DNA from: Nitrospirota bacterium
GTDB taxonomy: Bacteria; Nitrospirota; Nitrospiria; SBBL01; JAADHI01
Assembly: GCA_029261165.1 (NCBI GenBank)
Contig: JAJDBV010000066.1
Location: 41,925-105,924, forward strand
Direction of reading: 5' to 3'
DNA length: 64,000 bases
Positions within the stretch are counted from its first letter, which is position 1. Each line of letters starts with the position of its first letter. Shown here piece by piece: positions 45,269 through 53,848 of this stretch. Both the position numbers and the translations under genes were made by a program. The notes beneath the pieces are model-generated. The model saw nothing but the letters and a program-made list of their open reading frames with translations, was not told the DNA's origin and searched no databases.

Positions 45269-47465
45269 TATCTGAATGTAAGTGCTGGGCGTCTAAGCCC
45301 TTCCTAACCCGACGGACCCGCAGCACCCCGTCCAGGGATTCGAGCTTGTTAAAAACCTTATCCAGTTGTCTAATATCAGTAATATCAATGACAAAATGAA
45401 ATGTGGCTTTCTTATCATCCGTTGTAATAATCTCAGCATGACTGATATTGGCTCCGGCGCGCGTAATGGATGACGATACGGAAGCCAAGAGTCCGGGCTT
45501 GTCCACCGTAAGGACGGTGATGTCCATTGAATGGGTCGATTCGCTCCCTTTTTCCCAATCCACCTCAACAAGGCGTTCCTGGTCGCAATCCAACTCGTCG
45601 ATATTTGGACAGTCAACGGTATGGATCGACAGCCCTCGACCCCGCGTAATAAAGCCGATGATCTGGTCTCCAGGAACCGGAGAACAACATTTTGAAAGGT
45701 GAATCAGGATATCATCCAATCCCTTTACTTTGACTTTGCTTTTCCCCAAACCAACGCGCTTAATCACCTTGTCTTTGAAGCTTTCTTTCATTTTTGGTTC
45801 AGAAATCAGGGGACGGATCACTTGTTTGGTCGATATTTTTCCATATCCAATCGCCACGAAAAGTGCTTCGATCGAATGGATCCCATTCTCTTTCACCTCG
45901 GACAGGATTTGTTTTGATTTAAGCGCTTCCGATGGGCTTAAATTTGCCTTTCTCAGTTCCCGCTCCAGAATTCTCTTCCCGATTTCCAGGCTCTGGGCGC
46001 GTTCTTCTTCCTGGATCAGATGTTTAATCTTTGTCTTTGCTTTAGAGGTCTTAACGATTTTCAGCCAATCCTTGCTGGGCTTCTGTGAAGGAGAGGTCAG
46101 GATTTCTACCGTATCACCATTCTTCAATTGATACCGAAGAGGCGCAATGCGCCCGTTTACCTTTGCGCCGACACAATGGCCCCCAATTTCGGTGTGGATC
46201 GCGTACGCAAAATCAATAGGGGTGGAACCCTTCACTAATTCCTTGACGTCTCCTTTTGGACTGAAGGCATAAACGACATCGGTAAAGAGCTCCGTTTTCA
46301 CAGAATCCATAAACTGCCGGGTATCGACAAGATCCTTCTGCCATTCCACCAACTGACGCAACCAGGAAAAGATCTTCTCATCTTTTTCATTGACCTGACC
46401 ACCTTCCTTATAAACCCAGTGGGACGCAATCCCTTCTTCCGCGATCCGGTGCATCTCACCCGTCCGAATCTGGAATTCAACATGACGTCCTTCAGGGCCA
46501 ATCACAGTCGTGTGGAGAGACTGATATAAATTTGATTTGGGTATGGCGATATAATCTTTAAAACGTCCCGGGACAGGCCTCCAAAGAGAATGAATCAATC
46601 CAAGCAGGGCATAACAATTCATGGGTGAATCGGCGATAACACGAAGCCCCATCAGGTCATGTACTTCCTCAAATGGAATGGCATAACGTTCCATTTTTTG
46701 GTATATCCCGAAGAAATGTTTTGTGCGTCCCGAAATCTGGCAATCGAATTTATTTTCCTTTAATGCCTGTTCAACCAGCTTGATGACAGAGAGGACATAT
46801 TTTTCCCGCTCCCCACGCGCAATTTTAGACTTTTTAACCAATGTCTGATAAACATCCGGTTTCAGGAACTTGAGACAGTGGTCTTCAAGCTCAGACTTGA
46901 TCCAGGCAATTCCCAAGCGACTCGCAAGCGGGGCATAGATATCCAGCGTCTCTTGTGCGATCCGTTTTTGTTTCTCTTCAGGGAGAGATGCGAGTGTGCG
47001 CATATTATGGAGTCGATCAGCGAGCTTAATCAATAAAACCCGGATGTCTTCCGCCATCGAAACGATCATTTTCCTGAAATTCTCGGCCTGTTTTTCCTGA
47101 TAACTCCTAAAAACAATCTTTCCAATCTTGGTGACCCCATCCACCAGGGCGGCAATATCATGTCCAAATTCCTGCCTTAATTCATCAACGGAATGAGAGG
47201 TATCTTCAACAACGTCGTGGAGCAGACCTGCGGCTACCGAATGAAGGTCCAACTTGAGCTGGGTTAGAATATTGGCGACTTCCAAAGGGTGATAGAGGTA
47301 GGGTTCCCCCGACCATCTCTTTTGACCCTCATGGGCCTTTTGAGAGAAGGCATATGCCTTCTCGAGTACGGAAAGATCAGACTGAGGGGCGTATTCCCGG
47401 AGCCGCGCAGCTATCCGACCATAAGATGTCGATTGACGCCCGATATTTGGAGATTTAATTCTCAT
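45255..47465 (-). CDS. Bifunctional (p)ppGpp synthetase/hydrolase Rel/SpoT
   Basis: A 736-aa stringent-response enzyme. The hydrolase domain is intact (HPLEVANIL, LLHDVVEDT, KLADRLHNMRTL). The synthetase domain is also intact (VHDLMGLRVI, FKDYIAIPKSNLYQSLHT, EFQIRTGEMHRIAEEG). TGS, helical and zinc-finger-like regions (LSKCCSPVPGD) and a C-terminal ACT domain follow. No other relA homologue is in view, so it probably both makes and degrades (p)ppGpp. The last residues and the stop codon fall in a repeat shared with other intergenic sites, so its extreme C-terminus may have been changed by the repeat. Confidence 0.95.
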   Translation of the reverse strand: MRIKSPNIGRQSTSYGRIAARLREYAPQSDLSVLEKAYAFSQKAHEGQKRWSGEPYLYHPLEVANILTQLKLDLHSVAAGLLHDVVEDTSHSVDELRQEFGHDIAALVDGVTKIGKIVFRSYQEKQAENFRKMIVSMAEDIRVLLIKLADRLHNMRTLASLPEEKQKRIAQETLDIYAPLASRLGIAWIKSELEDHCLKFLKPDVYQTLVKKSKIARGEREKYVLSVIKLVEQALKENKFDCQISGRTKHFFGIYQKMERYAIPFEEVHDLMGLRVIADSPMNCYALLGLIHSLWRPVPGRFKDYIAIPKSNLYQSLHTTVIGPEGRHVEFQIRTGEMHRIAEEGIASHWVYKEGGQVNEKDEKIFSWLRQLVEWQKDLVDTRQFMDSVKTELFTDVVYAFSPKGDVKELVKGSTPIDFAYAIHTEIGGHCVGAKVNGRIAPLRYQLKNGDTVEILTSPSQKPSKDWLKIVKTSKAKTKIKHLIQEEERAQSLEIGKRILERELRKANLSPSEALKSKQILSEVKENGIHSIEALFVAIGYGKISTKQVIRPLISEPKMKESFKDKVIKRVGLGKSKVKVKGLDDILIHLSKCCSPVPGDQIIGFITRGRGLSIHTVDCPNIDELDCDQERLVEVDWEKGSESTHSMDITVLTVDKPGLLASVSSSITRAGANISHAEIITTDDKKATFHFVIDITDIRQLDKVFNKLESLDGVLRVRRVRKGLDAQHLHSDTEPA

Positions 47466-47719
47466 TGGTCAACTCTTCTACCCTGATAGAACCTGTATAT
47501 ACATTAAAGATATATCGAGATTCCAGCCTCGCCCTCTCTAAGAGAGATTCTTGATTGACAAGAAAGGAAACACACGTTATTGACATCACCAGGCGTTATT
47601 ACAGATACCGGCAACTCTGTTAATGGTAGTAATTCAAGATAGGGTTGTCAAGGCAGCGACATTCCAAAAACACGTAATCTCGGAATATGTGGGAGGGGCA
47701 AAGTTTTTAACAAGTAACG

Positions 47720-49168
47720 TCAGAAGAAATATCTTGCGACATCTATATTGTATTTTGTCGCATCTATCACCTTCATAATCTCATAGAGATAGGAATTATT
47801 TTCATCTTTTTCGGTCAGATCGACCACTTTTTCATCAGTCTCCTCACCCGACGCATTCAGAATAATTCTCACTTTTGGACGATCGCTCTTATCAGGGTTC
47901 GGGTTGGACGAATAAACAATACCGATTTCGTTCGTATTTAACAAGACCAGTGTCCCGATCGGATAAACTCCGATTGCATTGACGAAGAGTTTGAGTAGAA
48001 TGGGATCGAAGGCCGTCCCGCTCTTCGCAAGCATGAACTTGAGGGCTTTATCCGGAGGGAAGGGAGTCCGGGAATAAACACGGGATGCGGTTAAGGCATC
48101 ATAACAGTCGACAATACAAATGATCCGCCCGAGAAGGCTCAGCTTCCTTTTATTTGCCAACTTAGGGTAACCGGAAAGATCATAGTTCAAGTGATGCTCG
48201 AAGGCCCCAATCGTCACACGAACCGCCATCTCATTGATCCCTTTCAGGCGGACCAGTTCCTTCACAGATAAGATCGGATGGGTCCGCATGATCTCCCATT
48301 CTTCTTCTGTAAAATCACTCGGTTTATTCAGGATCTCCAATGGGATCTGGAACTTCCCAAGGTCGTGAAAAAGAGCTGCCATTCCCAGCTCGGCCAGGCG
48401 TTTTTTCGTATACCCGATTCTTTGTCCGATGGCGAGGGCCAAAATGCAGACGTTGACCGAATGGTTATAGGTATATTCATCATGACTTCTCAAATTGGTC
48501 AGGCCGAGAAGCGTTGAATCTTCCTGTAATATCAAATCGACCATGGATTGAACCACACGCTTTGCCTTCTTAAGACTGACGGCCTTTTTGAGTTTAATGC
48601 TCTCCATGACTTCGCCCACCGCAGTCACCGTACTCAGATAGGTCTTCTTGGCTAACTCCTTTTTATCATGGAAGACATCATCAAATTCTTCTCTTTCCTT
48701 CGTTTCATCATAAATCTCGATCTTGGGGTTTGTCAGATGTGCATCCGCCAGGGCTTGCGTTAATCGTTCAAAGGGCTTCGGCAACGTGGTGTTCACGCGG
48801 GAAAAAACTGTGCAGAATTTCAAAATTTCGGCCACAACAATCCCAGGAGAAAAGATGATGCTTCCTACTTTTCTTTTCTTCATTTCCTCATTCACCAACA
48901 TGAGATTATTAAAGCCGTCAATATCGACCTTTAATTTCGTATCTCCTAAGAAAAGATAGTCTCCTTCAAGATTCAGAATAACATCCGGATCGGACATAAA
49001 AAGCTCATTCACAGTTTGATAAAGATTTTGTGTCGGCTGTTGGAGGGCCACATTACTTGAATCATGGAGTTGTGCTGTCTTGATGAGGATAGCAAGTTGA
49101 TTCACCAGGTTTTTCCCTAATTCGGCGCTGTCTTCATCGTAACTCTTTGCACTGATTTTTTTTGTCAT
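47720..49168 (-). CDS. HD-GYP domain protein
   Basis: A 482-aa probable cyclic-di-GMP phosphodiesterase. The N-terminal half (about residues 1-200) is unassigned, with HDSSNVALQQP near the start. The HD-GYP domain (about 225-400) has LRSHDEYTYNHSVNV, FHDLGKFQIP, HHLNYDLSGYP and VDCYDALT, so its metal ligands and GYP triplet are intact. The last 70 residues carry a small beta domain (PIGTLVLLNTNEIGIV). Its ATG overlaps the stop of the HEAT-repeat gene by 4 bp, so the pair is coupled. Confidence 0.88.
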   Translation of the reverse strand: MTKKISAKSYDEDSAELGKNLVNQLAILIKTAQLHDSSNVALQQPTQNLYQTVNELFMSDPDVILNLEGDYLFLGDTKLKVDIDGFNNLMLVNEEMKKRKVGSIIFSPGIVVAEILKFCTVFSRVNTTLPKPFERLTQALADAHLTNPKIEIYDETKEREEFDDVFHDKKELAKKTYLSTVTAVGEVMESIKLKKAVSLKKAKRVVQSMVDLILQEDSTLLGLTNLRSHDEYTYNHSVNVCILALAIGQRIGYTKKRLAELGMAALFHDLGKFQIPLEILNKPSDFTEEEWEIMRTHPILSVKELVRLKGINEMAVRVTIGAFEHHLNYDLSGYPKLANKRKLSLLGRIICIVDCYDALTASRVYSRTPFPPDKALKFMLAKSGTAFDPILLKLFVNAIGVYPIGTLVLLNTNEIGIVYSSNPNPDKSDRPKVRIILNASGEETDEKVVDLTEKDENNSYLYEIMKVIDATKYNIDVARYFF

Positions 49169-50919
49169 GCTTGATTGACTTCCAAATCATTAAGCGCCTT
49201 GGCGCAGGCCTCTCTGATTGCCTTGCTCTTGGAGGCGCTCCCATCGCGGAGCCCCTCTACCGCCAAAGGCGAAGCAATTCGTTTTAGCGCATGCGTCGCG
49301 CAGAGACCCTTCTCTTCTTTTCGAACATTCTTAAAAAGCGACCATCCAACCTGAAGGAACTTTTGCATCTCAGGAACCACGTCGTCGCCACCAATAATTG
49401 CGACAGTCTTAAAATACTCTTTTTTCTCATAAAATTCTTTGGAGTCAAAATCTTTGGAAGACATGACCTCCTTCAAGGGAGCCAAGCCTTCCTTGCCAGC
49501 CTTCCTCGCCATGCTCTTGAGCACAAAAATACGATTTGTCTGGTCCGCATCATCCAGAAACTGGGACATCAACTGGTAAGCTTTTTCGTCCTCCATCACA
49601 TCCAGCGCGTGAAGGACTTCTTTCCGAACCTTGGGTTCCTCGTGTTGCCTGAATCGAGAGAAGGCCTGAATAATCCGATTGTCCCCAATTTTCCCCAATA
49701 CATAAATCAGATTTCTAACCAGAAACCATTGCTCATCGTTTAGTTTTAAGATGATACTCTCAATATCCATCCTTCCCAATTCAACCAAGGCATCACATAA
49801 GACCCGGCGTGCCTTCATATTCTTCACAGAAGCCAGAAGGTCTATCACCGGGGGAATAACATTTTTTTCAAAAAGGATCATGAATGAGAAGAGTTCTTTA
49901 TGGAGATCCGGTCGACTCACATTCAGAACCGGCTCAAGCAAGGCCACCTTCTTGGCGTCACCCGCTCTTGTTAAAGCATTTTTAACCAAAGCCTCAATTG
50001 GCTCGGATAACTTTTTAGAAGGATCCAGCATCTCCCAGAAAAATTCCAGGATCTTCCTGGCATAACCGAGATCCCCGCGACCCATCAGCCTGTTGAGAAT
50101 GTTATCAAGAATGTCCAGGATTTCAGAGAAAATGGGCACTTGCCGCTCAATCCGCAGAATATCAAATAAGATTCCGATGAGTTCACCGACAACGTCCAGG
50201 TCTTCTTCTCCCTGCACTTCTCCTTTTATTTTTTCGACCTCTTCTTCAGTCAGTTTGAAGAGATGGAGGGAAGGGAGGCTAATCTTCTTCTGAACGATCG
50301 GACTTAGATCACCTAATGAACGACTGCCCTCCTTCTTAAATACCGACTCCATCTTTCCTGGGCTTGGACGTTCTGTCTGCATCTCTTTACATGCATCTAT
50401 TTCCTGCGCGTCGTTCTGGAGGCTTTCCACAACAATATACTTAACATGGGACAAATTCTTCTCCCAAAGAATCGTCACGATATCATCGTCCGCTTCTATA
50501 TCATCACCTTCTTTTCCGAGTGCCTGCATAAATTCAACGATCTCGTCCCGCTCGATACCGGGGTGAAATGAGATTTCACGCATACCATCAATGAATAGCC
50601 TGAAGGCGATACTCTCTTTCCGATTAATATTCTCATAAACAACCTGTTCCGAACAGTAGAGTTCAAACTGTTTCACGCGGAGTCGGATCGGGCCATAGCT
50701 CAGGAGGTGCGCTTCAAGCTTTGCAAGAAGTTCATCTATAAATTTTTTATGTATCGGGTTATTCGAAAGGTAAATCTTAAGGGTTCTTGACGTTTTCGCA
50801 AGGGATTGGAGGATCTCCTTGGCGGATTTTACTTCTTCTTCATTAAACTCTTTATCGTCGACTTTTTCTTCTCCCTTCCGTATTTTTTCGTCCTCATCCA
50901 ACTCACTTGCATCACTCAT
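49165..50919 (-). CDS. HEAT-repeat protein, partner of HD-GYP protein
   Basis: A 584-aa soluble protein. It opens with an acidic, low-complexity start. A domain similar in outline to the N-terminus of its neighbour follows (TLKIYLSNNPIHKKFIDELL, QFELYCSEQVVYENINRK, AFRLFIDGMREISF). The C-terminal half (about 330-580) is helical repeats (DIESIILKLNDEQWFLVRN, NRIIQAFSRFRQHEEPKVRK), consistent with a HEAT scaffold. No catalytic motif is seen. The shared N-terminal layout and the 4-bp overlap suggest it works with the HD-GYP protein. A strong promoter lies 27-55 bp upstream. Confidence 0.75.
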   Translation of the reverse strand: MSDASELDEDEKIRKGEEKVDDKEFNEEEVKSAKEILQSLAKTSRTLKIYLSNNPIHKKFIDELLAKLEAHLLSYGPIRLRVKQFELYCSEQVVYENINRKESIAFRLFIDGMREISFHPGIERDEIVEFMQALGKEGDDIEADDDIVTILWEKNLSHVKYIVVESLQNDAQEIDACKEMQTERPSPGKMESVFKKEGSRSLGDLSPIVQKKISLPSLHLFKLTEEEVEKIKGEVQGEEDLDVVGELIGILFDILRIERQVPIFSEILDILDNILNRLMGRGDLGYARKILEFFWEMLDPSKKLSEPIEALVKNALTRAGDAKKVALLEPVLNVSRPDLHKELFSFMILFEKNVIPPVIDLLASVKNMKARRVLCDALVELGRMDIESIILKLNDEQWFLVRNLIYVLGKIGDNRIIQAFSRFRQHEEPKVRKEVLHALDVMEDEKAYQLMSQFLDDADQTNRIFVLKSMARKAGKEGLAPLKEVMSSKDFDSKEFYEKKEYFKTVAIIGGDDVVPEMQKFLQVGWSLFKNVRKEEKGLCATHALKRIASPLAVEGLRDGSASKSKAIREACAKALNDLEVNQA

Positions 50920-50945
50920 AGACGACTCCAGAAATTTTCCAGGAC

Positions 50946-50974
50946 AGTATATAGCACCTCAAAATAAATGTCAA
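50946..50974 (-). promoter_or_regulatory. Sigma70 promoter for the HEAT/HD-GYP operon
   Basis: On the minus strand TTGACA (50969-50974) and TATACT (50946-50951) are separated by 17 bp. The -35 is perfect and the -10 near-perfect. The start codon is about 27 bp below the -10 box. Confidence 0.8.
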
Positions 50975-50998
50975 AATGCGAGGATATTCAGCATCATC

Positions 50999-51027
50999 TT
51001 GACTTCATGGGGGGACCGGTCTATAGT
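50999..51027 (+). promoter_or_regulatory. Sigma70 promoter for hisS
   Basis: TTGACT (50999-51004) and TATAGT (51022-51027) with a 17-bp spacer, 26 bp before the hisS ATG. Back-to-back with the HEAT-operon promoter; the two -35 boxes are only 24 bp apart, so the pair may interfere. Confidence 0.75.
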
Positions 51028-51053
51028 ACTTACTTCTCTAACAGGTTGATCTT

Positions 51054-52319
51054 ATGAAAGAATTTTCATCATTGAAAGGCTTCAAAGACCTTCTTCCCGG
51101 GGAGTCGGAGCGTTGGGAATGGGTGGAATCCATCGCTAGAACAACTTTTCGCGCTTTTGGCTTTTCCCTGATTCGGACGCCAATACTCGAACGGACCGCC
51201 CTCTTCACGCGAAGCATCGGCGAGACAAGCGATATCGTCGAAAAGGAGATGTATACTTTCAAGGATTGGAATGGGGGTAACATCACCCTTCGGCCGGAAG
51301 GAACCGCCTCGGTCGTCCGAGCCTACCTAGAAAAAACATCCCATACGCCAATACTTCCCGCCAAGTTTTATTATTCAGGGCCAATGTTTCGCCATGAGCG
51401 CCCTCAGGCAGGACGGCTCCGCCAATTTCACCAGTTAGGAGCTGAAATCATCGGAGAAATTGATCCGCGTCAGGATGTCGAACTCCTCTCTCTTTTACAC
51501 ACCTTTTTTAAAAGATTAGGCGTTGAAGGGCTGACTCTCGAGCTGAACAGCCTGGGATGCCCCGTTTGCCGACCAGCATATCGAACATCGCTCAAAACCT
51601 ATCTGGAGGAACACCTCCCAACACTCTGTGAAGATTGCCAAAGAAGGTTTATGGCCAATCCTTTAAGGATTCTGGACTGTAAAAAGAAAGAATGCAGGGT
51701 GATCACAAAAAAGGCCCCTCCTCCTTTAGACTATCTCTGTCAGGAATGCAGTGATCACTTCAAATCTGTTCAGAAAGGGCTTCGCAAGCTTAACATATCT
51801 TTTGTAATTCGGCCTCACCTTGTGCGTGGACTCGATTATTATACTAAAACAGCCTTTGAGATAACGACAACCGCACTGGGGGCACAAAATGCTGTCGCTG
51901 CGGGTGGGAGATATGACGGCCTGGTCGCTGCCTTAGGTGGCCCGGCCACTCCGGCGATCGGGTTCGCCATCGGGATGGAACGACTGATGCAACTTGTCCC
52001 CCCCTCTCCATTCCAAAACCTCCCCCTCCACCTTTTTCTGATCCCTTTGGGCAAAATGGCAGGAGAATATCTTTTCCCGGTTCTCTACGCCCTGCGTCGG
52101 AAGGAGTTACGTTGTGAGATGGGAAAGGAAAATGCAAGCCTCAAGAGTCAAATGAAGCGGGCCGACCGACTGGGTGCCAGGTTTGTGCTGATTGTTGGAG
52201 AAGATGAGATTGATCGAGGAACAACCGTTTTACGTGATATGGCAACAAAAGAACAGATCAATATTGAATTCACGGAACTAACTGAAACAATTCTTTCAAA
52301 TGTCGGCTTGAGAGACTAA
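51054..52319 (+). CDS. hisS: Histidyl-tRNA synthetase
   Basis: A 421-aa class II synthetase. Motif 2 is YYSGPMFRHERPQAGRLRQFHQLG, here in parts MFRHERPQAGR and RQFHQLG. The histidine-specific loops are VRGLDYYTKTAFE and AAGGRYDGL, and motif 3 is AIGFAIGMERL. A four-Cys segment at about residues 190-225 (CEDCQRRF, CKKKECR, CQECSDH) may bind zinc and is found in a subset of HisRS. A C-terminal anticodon-binding domain ends it. It is a single-gene unit on the plus strand among minus-strand genes. Confidence 0.96.
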   Translation: MKEFSSLKGFKDLLPGESERWEWVESIARTTFRAFGFSLIRTPILERTALFTRSIGETSDIVEKEMYTFKDWNGGNITLRPEGTASVVRAYLEKTSHTPILPAKFYYSGPMFRHERPQAGRLRQFHQLGAEIIGEIDPRQDVELLSLLHTFFKRLGVEGLTLELNSLGCPVCRPAYRTSLKTYLEEHLPTLCEDCQRRFMANPLRILDCKKKECRVITKKAPPPLDYLCQECSDHFKSVQKGLRKLNISFVIRPHLVRGLDYYTKTAFEITTTALGAQNAVAAGGRYDGLVAALGGPATPAIGFAIGMERLMQLVPPSPFQNLPLHLFLIPLGKMAGEYLFPVLYALRRKELRCEMGKENASLKSQMKRADRLGARFVLIVGEDEIDRGTTVLRDMATKEQINIEFTELTETILSNVGLRD

Positions 52320-52330
52320 CGATCGTCACT

Positions 52331-52450
52331 GTTGAATAACCCCACCCCAGAAAGGCAAGGACTCTCCCACCCGAAAGGAAGTAAATCTCTAATTCTTATC
52401 CGCTTACTAACCTCGCCCTAGAAAGACGGGGATTGCGCTCGCCATGCGCG
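52331..52450. repeat. GC-rich bipartite intergenic repeat, copy 3
   Basis: The first half-unit starts GTTGAATAACCCCACCCCAG; the second (from about 52405) contains CCTCGCCCTAGAAAGACGG and ends ATTGCGCTCGCCATGCGCG. The layout matches 12981-13077. It runs straight into the palindromic repeat that follows. The gap after hisS holds only these repeats. Confidence 0.65.
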
Positions 52451-52572
52451 TTCAGCATGCCACTATTTTGCTTCAGGGCAAGGCGCGAGGAGCGCAGAAC
52501 TCGGAGCGTATGGTTTATACGTGAGGATTCGAGCACCACAGCAACACAGCCATGGAGCAAAAGAGGGGTGTG
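52451..52572. repeat. Palindromic intergenic repeat, family member A
   Basis: Starts TTCAGCATGCCACTATTTTG. Outer arms TTTTGCTTCAGGGC and (reversed) TTTTGCTCCATGGC pair at 12 of 14 positions. The centre forms a small hairpin, CGTAT-GGTTT-ATACG, within a CTCG/CGAG pair. It shares long blocks (CGAGGAGC, TGAGGATTCGAGCACC, AGCAAC) with B and C. There is no coding capacity. Confidence 0.75.
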
Positions 52573-52597
52573 GTGGATAGGGACTAGCTATCCACCA
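52571..52597 (-). terminator. Hairpin at the 3' end of the IHF/HU gene
   Basis: Ten-bp perfect arms TGGTGGATAG (52571-52580) and CTATCCACCA (52588-52597) enclose the stop codon of the gene. On the minus strand the bases after it (CACCCCTCTTTTGC) hold only a weak T-run, so termination is plausible but not certain. Confidence 0.5.
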
Positions 52598-52862
52598 GTT
52601 CCTTCAACTCCTTCCCCGCCTTGAAAAAGGGTACTTTCTTTGACTGTACTTGTACAGTTTTTCCTGTCTTGGGATTTCGCCCTTCGCGCATTTGCCGCTG
52701 ACGGAGACGGAAACTTCCAAATCCACGAATCTCAATCTTGTCTCCTTTAGACAGGGCCTCTTTGATACTATCAAAAACAGTATTCACCAAGATTTCAGTT
52801 TGACTTTTCGTCAATGCGTCATACTGCTGTGAAACGCTTTCGATCAGTTCTGCCTTGGTCAT
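52584..52862 (-). CDS. HU/IHF-family nucleoid DNA-bending protein
   Basis: A 92-aa protein with the family core GDKIEIRGFGSFRLRQR and GRNPKTGK, whose beta-arm Pro intercalates into DNA. MTKAELIESV at the start and its place after sppA and rpsA recall IHF beta (ihfB), which follows rpsA in many proteobacteria; HU cannot be fully excluded. GAGGG precedes the ATG. It is the last gene of the long minus-strand unit, with a hairpin across its stop codon. Confidence 0.9.
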   Translation of the reverse strand: MTKAELIESVSQQYDALTKSQTEILVNTVFDSIKEALSKGDKIEIRGFGSFRLRQRQMREGRNPKTGKTVQVQSKKVPFFKAGKELKELVDS

Positions 52863-52909
52863 GATTTTCCCTCTTGTCCACCTCTACACCCATATAAGAA
52901 GCCGGGCCT

Positions 52910-53794
52910 TTAAAATGAAAAAAGATACTCCAAACGAACAGACGACACCGGAAGGTTTGGTCTTTCCAAGAGACCAAAAACCTGGCTTCGCATCAAATCA
53001 AAGAAAGACAATTTCTGTTTGGTTTCAACAAGACGAGGCTCTCCCTCAATTCCAACCAACTTCGCAGTCATTTTAACGGCCGCATCCAAACTTCCCAATT
53101 CGTCTACCAACCCAACTGTTTTGGCCTGTCTTCCAGTAAAAATTCGGCCGTCAGCGAGCGCTCGCACGGTTCCAATCTCAAGAGACCTCCCTTGGGAGAC
53201 CGCCTCAATAAACTGGGAATGGACATCATCGAGAACATCCTGTAAGAGCGCTCTTTCTTCTTTTTTCATCTCCCGAAAAGGGGAGCCGACATCCTTGTTT
53301 TTACCACTTTTAATCGTCACACTCTTCAAGCCAACTTTTTCAAATAGCCCTTGAAAATTCGTCAGTTCCATGATTACACCGATACTTCCGGTGAGCGTTC
53401 CGGGATTCGCGAAAATAATATCTGTCGCGCTGGCAATGTAGTATCCACCCGAAGCAGCAACGGTTCCCATCGAGGTCACTACTGTTTTACCATCCTCCTC
53501 CCGAATCCGGAGCACTTCGTCATAAATTTCCTGGGAAGGCGCAACGGCCCCTCCGGGACTATCAATGCGGAGGAGAATGGCCTTAATGCTCTCATCTCCG
53601 GAAAAACGGTGCAACTCTTCGACAATGACCTTTGAATCGACGATCATCCCCTCAATTCGAACCAAGGCAATCTTGTCTTTGGCGTCCCACCTGCCCCCCC
53701 CTTCACGGGAAACAAACCAAGAGGTCACGACCATAAAGAGGAGGGAAAAGAGGATAAAATAGATCGCTCCAAAAATCAATGATTTCCGATTCAT
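52910..53794 (-). CDS. sppA: Signal peptide peptidase SppA, 36-kDa type
   Basis: A 294-aa membrane-anchored serine protease that degrades cleaved signal peptides. One N-terminal helix (about residues 7-27) is followed by the S49 domain. RIDSPGGAV is the oxyanion region, SMGTVAASGGYYIA holds the nucleophile Ser, and IFTGRQAKTVGLVDELG holds the general-base Lys. It is half the size of the 67K E. coli form, as in many other bacteria. It lies between rpsA (54-bp gap) and the IHF/HU gene. Confidence 0.93.
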   Translation of the reverse strand: MNRKSLIFGAIYFILFSLLFMVVTSWFVSREGGGRWDAKDKIALVRIEGMIVDSKVIVEELHRFSGDESIKAILLRIDSPGGAVAPSQEIYDEVLRIREEDGKTVVTSMGTVAASGGYYIASATDIIFANPGTLTGSIGVIMELTNFQGLFEKVGLKSVTIKSGKNKDVGSPFREMKKEERALLQDVLDDVHSQFIEAVSQGRSLEIGTVRALADGRIFTGRQAKTVGLVDELGSLDAAVKMTAKLVGIEGEPRLVETKQKLSFFDLMRSQVFGLLERPNLPVSSVRLEYLFSF

Positions 53795-53848
53795 TCACAC
53801 CCTCCAACCCACAACCTTTCTTTCGAAGGCGACATCACCAGAGAGGAC

